DNA of 64,000 nt, taken from NCBI GenBank assembly GCA_034509755.1, contig CM067547.1:48572859-48636858 (forward strand). Reading direction: 5' to 3'. The stretch's first letter is position 1. Each line of letters starts with the position of its first letter. Positions 45,901 through 57,900 of this stretch are shown piece after piece. This stretch comes from Anisodus tanguticus (lineage: Eukaryota; Streptophyta; Magnoliopsida; Solanales; Solanaceae). The notes under the pieces were generated by a model. It saw nothing but the letters and a program-made list of their open reading frames with translations. It did not search any database and was not told the origin of the DNA. Position numbers and translations under genes: made by a program.

Positions 45901-48900
45901 GAAGTTATAGTTTAAACATGAAACAATAACTTTTCCAGTTCATTTCTGTAAATTTGGAGTGTCTTATTAATTTCAGGCGATAACATCAATTGACCGAAAG
46001 TGTGCTTTTATCTCTATTAACTGATATTTATCTAGCACATTTTAGCACATTCTTCATTCAGTAAAATGTTTAAAGAATTTCAGTGGTTCCATTGTTGCAC
46101 ACCTGAATACTGTCAGGCTTTTGGCAGGTTAAAAAAGAAAATAAAATGCAGATGTTTGGTGATTAATAAAGGAACACTGTATATCCGCCCATCAAAATTA
46201 ATGCCGATAAATGTATACTTTTGTGTATTAATGTATAATATACATAAAATTTACATATTTTATACATAATAGTGTATATCTTTTGTATATTTGGCTAGCG
46301 AAGATAATTATTTTTGGCCGACCAACCAAATGTGTAACTTGCCTAATAATAAATCTGTAAATTCTTTTGCCTTTCTGGTGCATCCCCTCATTGTTACTTG
46401 TGCTTTCTTTCCTTAGCAGCATTTATTTATTTTAGGTATTGTTAGTTGGTTAGATTGTTCAGTTGTATTATATGCTCCTCTTTCTTGTATCTGTTGTAAA
46501 TTCCTCATGGATGCTGTGAACTTCTTTAGTTTTCGAAATTCTCTAGTTTTGAGTCTTTACCGATCATGATAGTGCATATCTCGTTCATAAGTATAGTATT
46601 TTTTTCATCATCTTCTTCCCAGAGTTCTTTTGGTTCTTGTTTTATAATCATATGCAGAAGCTCGTTGGCTTTAAAAGCCAAGATAAACTTAATGTTGGTC
46701 ACATATTTAACACCTTTTTTTGTCTTTTTAATTAGATCATGTGTAGCATATTTCATTCTTTTATTTGATCTAAATTTGAAAAAGAGGCCTCAGGAAAGCC
46801 AATCATTGGTCCATTTTACCTTTGCAGATTGGTAAAACAAAAGTGTTTCTAAGAGCTGGTCAGATGGCAGAGCTAGACACTCGCAGGACAGAGGTGTTAG
46901 GGAGATCAGCAAGCATTATCCAGAGGAAAGTTCGTTCGCACATGGCTCGAAGAAAGTTTACGATGTTACGTCAGTTGGCAATAAGGATACAATCGATGTG
47001 CAGAGGTACTTCATTTGCTAGATGCTTGGATTTCTAGTTGCTCTGTATTAGATAAATTCTATCAATGTTTTCATCTCTTGTTGTTGCAGGAGAACTTGCT
47101 CGGCGTGTATACGAGAGCTTGCAGAGAGAAGCAGCTTGTCTGAAGATCCAGAGAGACGTGCGCATGTATCTTGCTAGGAAGGGTTACAAAGAATTGTGCT
47201 CTGCTGCCAATTCAATTCAGACAGGAATGCGTGGGATGGATGCACGCAATGAAGTACGATTCAGAAGGCAGACAAAAGCTTCCATTATCATTCAGGTAAA
47301 CGTTTAGTAATGGAAGGATAATTCTTTGGCACCCAAGGGTGTGGCTTAGTGGTCAGTGAAGTGGGTTGAGAACCATGAGGTCTTAGGTTCAAATACCAGA
47401 GGAGACAAAAAACGCTAGGTGATTTCTTCTCATCCGTCCAAGCTGTTAGTGGGAAGTGGCAGGTATCACGTGGAATTAGTCGAGGTGCGCGCAAGCTTGC
47501 CCGGACACCACGAATATTTATTTTGATAAGGTTTGTGGGAAAGGTAAAAGGTTTGGGATTAGGTACACCACGAATATAAAAAAAGGATAGGTCTTTGGTA
47601 TTTTGAGATAATTTTCTAATTTAGGACCAATAGACTCTTTGGAATAGTTCTCTTTGCTGCTATTGCTCTACCTATTTATCAACTCAATGCCTTGGAAGCT
47701 ATGACTCCCACTTCATAATGATCCTCATGCGATATGCACAGAGTCATTCTCGCGCATTCTTGGCCCGGTTGAAATACAAGAAGCTCAAGAAAGCTGCTAT
47801 TACCACTCAATGTGCTTGGAGAGCTAGAGTCGCTCGTGGGGAACTACGGAAACTTAAGATGGTGATATCTTATTCTTCATCTCCTCTATATCCTCTTTGT
47901 CTATCCAAAGGTTTTTAGCTGCTACAGCCGTCTGGTAGAGTCTGTATTCAGCATTGATGCACAACTTAAATTTCTCTGATATCTTCTAGTATTAGATTAT
48001 TGTATGCTTAAATCCTGTAGAAACTAACTGCCGTTATGCTTCTCACTGCTCCTGCTTACATCAAATTTAGAGCTCTTAACTTTTCTTTCATCCTTTCGGC
48101 CATTCAGACTTGAAGTGAATACTTTGAAGGGGATCAACATTAACTTCTAAAATAAGCATTTAAGATAACTGGACTGCCTTAAAGAACTTGCAAGCTATAG
48201 TACACAACTAGAAATGTGGCTCTTAGTAAATTTAGGGACTCTTTTTTGCAGCCTTTACTTTTTAGATCCACTAATTGTTGTGCGAGACAGATAATTTCCA
48301 ACGATATTTTGTATATTGATCCAGATTTGATTTATTTCACATTTCATTGCCAACTCATGTAAGATTCAATAACTAATATCTTCTTGGGTAATCTCCAGTG
48401 TTAAATTTATCGATACTAAAGGTTAAAAAGTCAAGTTTATGCATTTCATGCATCGTGCTCAGTTTAAACAGGCAACATGATAGTTGGACTGCTTGCAAAA
48501 GTCACTCTTTTCCTATTACTATACTTCTTATTGAATATCTATCGTTTGTTCTCAAACAGTTTCATTCTAACTTATTTCTGCATAGGCTGCACGGGAGACC
48601 GGTGCACTCCAAGCTGCAAAGAATAAATTAGAGAAGCAAGTTGAAGAATTAACTTGGAGACTACAGCTGGAGAAACGCATGAGGGTGAGTAGATCAAAAT
48701 TCTTTTATCTTAAGATGCTGCTGTTCCCTATTCTTCAACCATATTTTTGTATTCAATCATCTAGAGGACAATATATCCTGGAGGAACTAGATCATGAAAT
48801 AATGTTGTATGATGGACTTGGTGAAAGCTTTTTAAGAGGTTGAGTGTAAGTCTAATACTGTAAGTCCTCATATGTAGGGGTGTCAAATGGGCCGGTTGGG

Positions 48901-51900
48901 CTGGATCTGGACGGGTCAAAATGGGCTAAGTAATCATTGACCCGCCCAAAAGTTACTTGGGCTGAAATGGGTTGGGCTAAAAAGCGGGTCATAACCCAAC
49001 CGGCCCAATTCTTACTAAGTTTTAATTTCTTTGTTTGTTCTTTTATAATTTTTAAGTACCTAGTTAAACTTTTTTTTTCTTCATATTATGGCTATATATA
49101 ACATATAAGACAAAAGAAGTCTTTTTTGAAAATATTTTGACAAGGTCTCTATGGGTCAATTTGCGCTAAATATCAGCCCAATTTGGGCTACATATCAGCC
49201 CAATTTTTAGATGGGCTGAAATGGGTCGGGCTGAAATGGGCTGAGCATATACCAAACTTGAGTGGGTTGGAGTGGTCATGTTTTATGGGCTAATTTTACC
49301 CCTAGGGTGGCTTTCTTCTGGTTTGTTTCTCACAAGTCACATCATTGTCAACACGACCTCTGTGAGATTGAAATCACATATAGAAGGAAAAATGGACCAT
49401 AGATGGGCCTAGTTGACTAGAAGTATTTGCTTCTGTCAAAGTGGAATAGGAATGTAAGATAATGATAACAAGAAAATAAGCTGATTCCGTCTCTGTCGCT
49501 CTATGCTTTTAGGTGTCTGCCTTCCAGTTTAAACATTCTGTTTTTGTAGGCTGACTTGGAAGAAGCAAAAACACAAGAAAATGCAAAACTGCGAACAGCT
49601 TTGCAAGAAGTCCAACTTCGGTTCAAGGAAACAAAAGAAATGCTTGTCAAAGAACGTAAAACTGCAAAAAGTGCGGCCCAGAAAATCCCTATTATGCAGG
49701 AAGTTCCCGTTGTTGACCATGAAATGATGAACAAACTTAGTGTTGAGAATGAGAAACTAAAGGTAGGTTTGTTGAAACTAGGGAGTTTTTTTTTAACTAG
49801 GGAGTTTAGTGTAAACGACTTGCTTCTATTCACTGGAGTTACTTGCATGCAGATTTTGATAATCCTTTTTTTTTTAATTCTTGATATTAGGCTTTGGTAA
49901 GCTCTCTAGAAAAGAAGATTGACGAGACAGAAAAAAAATATGAAGAGACGAGCAAACTTAGTGAGGAGAGGTTGAGGCAGGTGATGGATGCAGAATCCAC
50001 AATCGTTCAGTTGAAGACTACTATGCAAAGGTTTACTATGTCATTAGTAGTTCGATTGAATAATCTTTTTTTTTTAATTTTTTTTTATCTATATCTTTTT
50101 ATTTTTGATTATGGAAATTCATTTTTATACTGACTGGTTCGTGAGTATAACTCGTCATTGCGTTTTCTGGTTATAGGTTCCAGGAAAAGAATTTTGACTT
50201 GGAATCTGAGAACCAGATACTTCAGCAAGCCTTGTTAAGCCCTGCCAAGCAGGCGTCAGATCAGTCACCTAGCCTGGCTTCTAAGGTATTTGCCTTTATA
50301 ATTCATTAGTTTCCTTTTCTTCCCTCTTTCCCTTGTGACAACTACCACCTATTACATTGACTATATGTATATGCAGATAGTAGAAAATGGCTACCATCTC
50401 AAAGAAGAAAATAGAACCAATGTAAGTACAGGTGGAAAATAGGCACCGTCAAACTTGGGCGGGTCAAAACGGGTCAAATCAATAGACCGTCATGAACCCA
50501 ACCAGCCCAAAAGTTTGGTTGGGTCGAAAAATGGGTTATAATTCACCCTGCCCAACATGACCCTACATTTCCTCTGTTTAATTCTGTTTTTTGGAAAAAA
50601 TGTGAAATTTAATACTCACAACGTCCAATTTATGTGACGCTCTTTCCTTATTAGTCAGTACCAAAAATTTAAAAACTCAATTTTCTCATTTTTCTGAACA
50701 TGTTTTTGAAAATTCACTTCATTGATTTATTCAGACCACATCTTCTTTTTCTATGATAGTATCTATCGGTACTTTCAAAGTTGGAAGAAAGAAGGAATAC
50801 CACTAGTTGAATTATTAAACTATGTTGACTAACTGAAAAAAGGGTACTACTCTTCTTCCTAAAATTATTGGGGTCTCCAAATTTGATATAATCAACGTGT
50901 TTTTTACTTATTTATTTTTGAATATGATATGAATTATTAAAAAAGAATGATACATTATTACATTTTGTAATAATTTTACTTTAAAATGCCTATTTTACTC
51001 TTAATGAGATGATTTATAGTCATAAATATCTATGACTTGTTTTAGGCCACAAGTTTAAAAGTCTTACTTTCTTTCTTGAACTCCGTATCCAATCAAACAC
51101 CATCACATAAATTGTGACAAAGGGAGTATATTTTTCTTAAATTATTAGCGTAAGTCTTCCAAATTTTCTTAACTCCTAATCTCCAAACTTGATTTTGTAT
51201 GTTTGGGTTTGTGTTGGATTTTGACCCGCTGCGTTACACTATCTTGACCCATTTTGACCCAATAGTTTGATGGTCATTTTGGATTCAACCCGTTGGGTCA
51301 AATCAACAAACAAGTCATAATCCAACATGTTAGCACTTGGGGGGAAGGGGGGGATGAGCGGGTTAATTTTGCTCCAATTCTTGCTCCATGCTTATGAGAG
51401 GATTGACTTTTGCAGGATCCACCAAGTTCGACGCCTGCTAAAAAAGTTGAAACCCCTAATAGCAAGTTAAGGAGACCTCCTATTGACCGACAACGTGTAC
51501 GTACTTCCCTGGCGAACCTTTTGTGTTATGTTTTGTAAAGTTTTGGACGGAGGAGCTTTTTTGTTAACTGATATCTTGGTGGACCCTGTGCTGCAGGAAG
51601 ACATTGGTGCACTCATTGACTGTGTGATGAAGGATGTTGGATTCAGTCAAAGCAAGCCTGTTGCAGCTTTTACCATCTACAAATGCCTTCTTCACTGGAA
51701 ATCTTTTGAAGCAGAAAAGACTAGCGTGTTTGATCGTCTAGTGCAGATGATTGGTTCTGCCATTGAGGTAATTCCATGGAGAATTATGGAGAAAATGACA
51801 AAATGGTCCCTTATGTTTGAGGGTAGGTTCAAACTAGTCCCTTAAGTATGCAATTAACAGTTTTTGTCCTTTAAGTTTGCCAAAAGTTAACACTTTTAGT

Positions 51901-54900
51901 CCCTATAAAATATTTTACCGAACCTTATGGGGACTAAAAGTGTTAACTTTTGGCAAACTTTAAGGACAAAAACTGTTAATTGCATACTTAAGGGACTATT
52001 TTGAATCTACCCTCAAACATAAGGGACCATTTTTGTCATTTTCACGAGAATTGTGACTATTTGACTTTGATGTCACGTCTCCTGGATAATGGAGTAAAAC
52101 AACAATAGAGACAATACAGTAAAATGTGTTTCCCAGTTTTATTGAAACTAAGATGGAAAATAGTTCAAAGCTTCAACAGGATTTCATTATAATCTACTCC
52201 TCATTTCATGCGTCTACCTGCTGTCCTTGCAGTATTTGATAAAAAATCAATAATCAACACTCTTCCACCTCTGGTGGAAAAAACAAAATATATCTCCCTG
52301 CAAGTGTAACCCTCATAAGAAGAATGAAGGTGAAGTGAGATTTTACAGAATTATGATGCCTACATTAAAATAATTAAGAGGGCAAGTATTTCTGCCCGTA
52401 CGTTGGTCCCCGTAGATACCATTATAACCTGCATCATTATTATAGCATGTATAAGGAATGTTGTCTGTGTCATTCTGCTGGTTTGTGATGAATTCTTATG
52501 ATCTTCAAAAATGACTCCTAAAGTGATAAGAAGACAGGGTGGGGATTAATTTTCTTAATTTTGGAGGTTCATGTTTCATTAGATTTATTCGAACTAGAAA
52601 CATGATGAAAAGTCTACTAATTGCAGAATCAAGATAGCAATGACTACATGGCATACTGGCTGTCGAATACATCGACATTGTTATTGTTAATCCAAAAAAG
52701 CCTGAAGCCAGACAATGCAGTTGGTGCAACTCCGACGCGTAAACCACAACCTGCAACATCCCTGTTTGGGAGAATGACAATGGTATGGAAACTTTTCATG
52801 TTGAGTTAGTTCTTGCATTGAAACTGATTTATAGCCTGTTTGGCTAAAGATTCTCCGAGGCCAAAAGTGCTTTTTTTAAGTTTTTTTTTTCAAAGTTGAG
52901 GTGTTTGACCAAGCTTTTAGGAGAAGAAAAAGAGTTTTTGTGTAGAAGCAGAAGCTGTTTTTGAGAAGCTCAAACAAGTAGCTTCTCCTCAAAAGTACTT
53001 TTTTGAAAAGCACTTATCAATATTATTATTAGTATTCCATCTTTTCTTTCGAACCTGCTTTGAAAATATTTTTCCGGAGCCGAGGGTCTATCGGAAACAA
53101 CCTCTACCCCACAAAGGTAGGGGTATGGTCTGCGTATATCCTACCCTCTCCAGACCCCACTTGTGGGACTATACTAGGTATGTTGTTGTTTTGTATTAGT
53201 ATTCAATCATTATCTTATTCTTCAATTTTATTACTACTGTTGTTTCTGTTACTTTTGTTATCTTTACTATATTTAGCTGTCAATACTTTCGTTTTCTTTG
53301 ACATTTTCATCATAGCTATTTTACTCTTGTATTTGTCAAACTTGTTTTGGAAAATGCTTTTCTTGAGCCGAGGATTTATCGGAAACAACCCCTTTAACCC
53401 ACAAAGGTAGGGGTAAGGTCTGCGTACACCCCAACGTCCCTAGACCCCACTTATGGGATCACATTGGCTATGTTATTGTTGTTACGTTTGAGAAAATATA
53501 CTTAGAAGCACTTTTTAAAAGTTTGGCCAAACACTAATTGCTGCTCAAAAGTTCTTTCAAATTGATTAGCCAAGCATAACTGCTTCTCAACGAAAGTATT
53601 TTTTCGAAAAACACTTTTCTATAATATTCTGAATTCAGTGTGAGAGGTTAGCTATAGCAGGATTTAGGAGAGGTAGAGGTAGGCCGAAGAAGAACGGGGT
53701 GGGGTGGGTGGGAGGGGGAGTTGATTAGACAGGACATGACACAACTTCAGTCAACTGTGGAAATGGCCTTAGATAGGAAGGTATGAAGGTCGAGGATTAG
53801 GGTAGAGAGTTAGTAGGTAGCTGAGTGTTGCTGTACTTTTAGTAGTAAGATTCAGGTCTCGTGTAGTTTCTTTTTCGCCTATTGAGTATTGATATCTGTT
53901 GCTGCACTTATTTTGCACATTACTATTTTGTTGTCTCTTTTCTTTCCTACTGTCTTGCATCGGTTACATCTTCTTGGGTCGAGGGTCTATCGGAAACAAC
54001 CTCTCTACCCCACAAAGTTAGAGGTGAGTTCTGCGTACATCTTACCCTTCCCAGACCCCACTTGTGGGATTATACTGGGTATGTTGTTGTTTGTTACTTT
54101 CCAAAATAAGCTGATTTTAGAAGCTTGGCGACAGGCTATTAGAGTACTAAGAGCTTTGCTGTAGTATTTTTTCTCCCATATATGTACTAACTGATTTTGC
54201 TGTTCTTGTTTTCAGGGATTTCGCTCGTCCGCTTCTGACATCAATCTCGCTGGAGGTGCAGTACACCAGGTTGAAGCCAAACACCCAGCTCTGCTTTTCA
54301 AGCAGCAGCTTACAGCATATGTTGAGAAAATTTATGGAATTATTCGTGATAACTTGAAAAGGGAGTTAGGATCACTTCTTTCCTTATGTATCCAGGTATG
54401 TTCAATTTTACAAACTGCAATCCATTGTCTTCAATAAAAATAGCCTTTCTGCATGTTACTTTTTGCCTTATGCTTCTAAAACTTCCGGATGGCTCTAAAA
54501 TGATACTCACAACAGAAATCTGTAAATTCTTGCAACTTAATTTTACTTCTTGATTAATTTTTTAAAGATGATCGTCAGTATTTTCCTGTAAGCAGAACCA
54601 TGGTAATTTAACAATTATTACATGATGTAAAATATATTTTAACTCTTGCATTTCTTTCAAACCAATCCTGAAAAAGCTAATGGTCTATCGCAAATAGCCT
54701 CTTTACCTCACAAAGGCAGGGGTAACACCCTACCCTCCTCAGAACCCACATGTGGGATTGTACTGGGTCTGTGTGTGTTGTTGTAAAATATATGCACTCG
54801 TCGAAGGAAGAAAATAGTTCTTCAATTTTGTCATTTTGTTTATGAGCATAATAACATGACTAAGCCTTAATCCCCACTAGTTGGTATCACCTATATGGAT

Positions 54901-57900
54901 ATTTGTTTCCATTTTTCTCTATTTTTCGCTAAGTCCACATAAATTTCGATAGGTAAAAGCATCACATAGAAGTGTAAACTTTGAATAATTCAATGAACTC
55001 GAATTTTTGAAAATTGTGAAAGTTATATATAAAAATGGGATTGTTCTATTGCTTTTTGAAATTTTTGTAATTTTTCTTCACTTCTATCTTTTCTTCACCT
55101 ATTTTTAATTGTTTCTTATGATATATTCAAATTTATCACTGTATTTTTCTTTTCTTTCTCCATTATTTTTGTCTATTAAAGCCTTCAATATTCCGCATAA
55201 TGTATGATATATTGAAATTCAGGCACCAAGGACCTCTAAAGGAAGTGTGCTAAAGTCTGGTCGATCCTTTGGCAAAAATTATTCAATAAATCACTGGCGG
55301 GGGATAATTGAATGCCTCGATTCTCTTCTCTGTACATTGAAAGAAAACTTTGTATGGCATCACAAACCTATACCTGTTTCTCTCTTATCTTTTTTAGTCA
55401 TAAGGAAATCTTATGTTTGCTGCCTTTCATTCTCAGATGCCTCTAATTCTTGTTCAAAAGATATTTAGTCAAGCCTTTTCATACATTAATGTACAGCTCT
55501 TTAACAGGTGACCGGAATTTTCTTGTCTTAGTTTTCTTGCGTTATTTCTCAATTTAAGCTTTCTAATCTCAGATAAATTATGCATTCGTAGTTTTCTTCT
55601 TCGTCGGGAGTGTTGTACATTTAGTAATGCGGAATATGTTAAGTCTGGCTTGGCTGAGCTAGAGCTGTGGTGCTGCCAAGCAAAGGAAGAGGTAATTTAT
55701 GGTTCATTGTTATCACCTAAATGAAACACTCTTTGGAGAATTTTCATAAAAAACACTATTTAGCTGTTAAAAAAAAACACTATTTATGCCCTAATAACAA
55801 ATATGGCGATATTATTGAATTTTTCAAAACATGTCATACACACACATACACTAGCAGGCATACATACATACAATCATACATGCATGCATACAAATATACA
55901 TACATATACTAGCTATCGTACACACATGCAGTCATACATACATACATGCGCTGGTCGTCATACATTCAGACATACATACAGTAAAAGTCTGCTATAAATG
56001 AAAATCTTGCTATTTTTTTGTAATAATTTAAAATATTGCTAAGACGGGTTATTAGTGGGCTTAAGTTGTTATATCACATAATTTAACCTTTCTTTCAATC
56101 TAATTCCCTTTTTGTTTCGTGTATTCCTGGATTGCAGTATGCTGGCTCATCCTGGGATGAACTCAGACATATAAGACAAGCTGTTGGATTCTTGGTACGT
56201 TAATATACTTCAATCTTTCATTTTAACATGTTTCTTCTAGTATCATTGATTAGAAGTAGCCACATAACTTACCACAGACAGTTTTTAAGGTTGTGCCTAT
56301 GTTGAAACTTGAAAGAATCAGACGTGGGCTTAATATGCATATCCGCCCTGCAAGGTTATTAAATGCCAGATTTTAAGCACCTTCACCTATTCTTATATCT
56401 TTAATACTACATTTATATTACATGTATACTGACTTCTGCAACTTATGGCCTCGCTATTATTTGATTCTGGTGGTCTAAGCTGTATTGGTTCCATCAATCT
56501 ATCTAAATGTGACATCTGTATGTATATTTATCCTTTTTTATTATTATTGTAAAGTACTTTATTTGATCTCATTAAAGTGTTTGAGCAAGTAGATAAAGTT
56601 TGGTGTGTAAGGAAAATTACTAAGAAATCGTATCGGGAAATGAATTAGTAATAAGCTAAACTGCTGAATTTTTCCTTGAGGTTTTTTGGTTGCTCACTAA
56701 TGTCTTATGCTTCAACGTTGCAAGATAATTGTTGTTTTCCCTTTTTCTTTTCGAATTTGCTAATGTCTACAATTTTGCATATTTTATCCACCATTGATAT
56801 GGAGTTTTCTGTTTATTGTTACTCTTTTGCAGGTTATACATCAGAAATACAGAATTTCGTATGATGATATTACTAATGATCTGTGTCCTGTAAGTCCCTT
56901 TTCTCTATCAACATTAGCTTTGCTCCAAGCCCAGTGTTACGAAATGCATATGTAGAAGACTTATAGATTTGATTATTGCTGTTGCCATTTTGCAATTAAT
57001 ATTTAAATAGTTCTTTGTCAAACTTTTTTCTCTATCAGTCCAGGACAGAACTTTGTTTATCAATTTTATCTTTTGTGGTTTCCATTTCATCGAGTTTAAA
57101 CCGTATCACTAGGGGTGTCAAATAGGTGGGTTGGGTTGAATTTGGGCGGGTTAAAATAGGGGGCTGAAATGGGTTGGGTTAAAATGGGCTAAAAAGCGGG
57201 TCATAACCCAACCCGCCCAGTTCTTACTAAGTTTTAATTTCTTTGTTTGTAAATTTATAATTTTTTAAGTACTTAATAAAACTATTTTTTTCCATATTAT
57301 GGCTACATATAACGTATCAAATAAGGTCTTTTTGAAAATATTTTGACAAGGTTTCTATTGGTCAATTTGGGCTATATATCAGCCCAATTTGGGCTACATA
57401 TCAGCCCAATTTTTAGATGTGCTGAATTGAGCTAATAAATGGGCGGGTCATCGCCCAAACTTGAGCGGGTTGGGCGGGTCATGTTTTCAAGGACTAATTT
57501 TGCCACCCCTATTTATTGCCTTTAAAATGTGAAAATTTTGGTGTTACAGGTTCTCAGTGTCCAGCAACTTTACAGAATTTGTACTCTTTACTGGGATGAC
57601 AAGTACAATACACGAAGTGTTTCCCCAGATGTAAGTTATGCATGGCCGATAGTATTTCTCCGATTGAAGTCCTACCAGTGCATGTTCATAGTCATAGATG
57701 AATGTTGAGGGAATTACTCTCTTTTCCTGACAGGTCATATCTAGCATGAGGGTACTTATGACAGAGGAATCAAACAACGACGAGACCAACTCTTTTCTAT
57801 TGGATGATAACTCGAGGTAAGAACTATTCACTGTTTAGAAAAGTAAATTCTCTGCAAATTTGGCAGAACAAATTGGTCCTGGATACTTCTAATGATCCTT

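Larger units (their letters stand above)
52830..54140. mobile_element. MITE in myosin intron 30 loaded with LINE/SINE tails
   Basis: The outer ends are ATAGCCTGTTTGGCTAAAG and (reverse complement) AATAGCCTGTCGCCAAGCTT. The subterminal AAAAGTGCTTTT and AAAGCACTT strings match the intron 2 element. Three insertions of the shared tail or LINE lie inside. Confidence 0.65.

Noticed and set aside
55721..55997. His/Tyr/Thr-rich open frames
   Set aside because: They read through the CATA microsatellite in a myosin intron.
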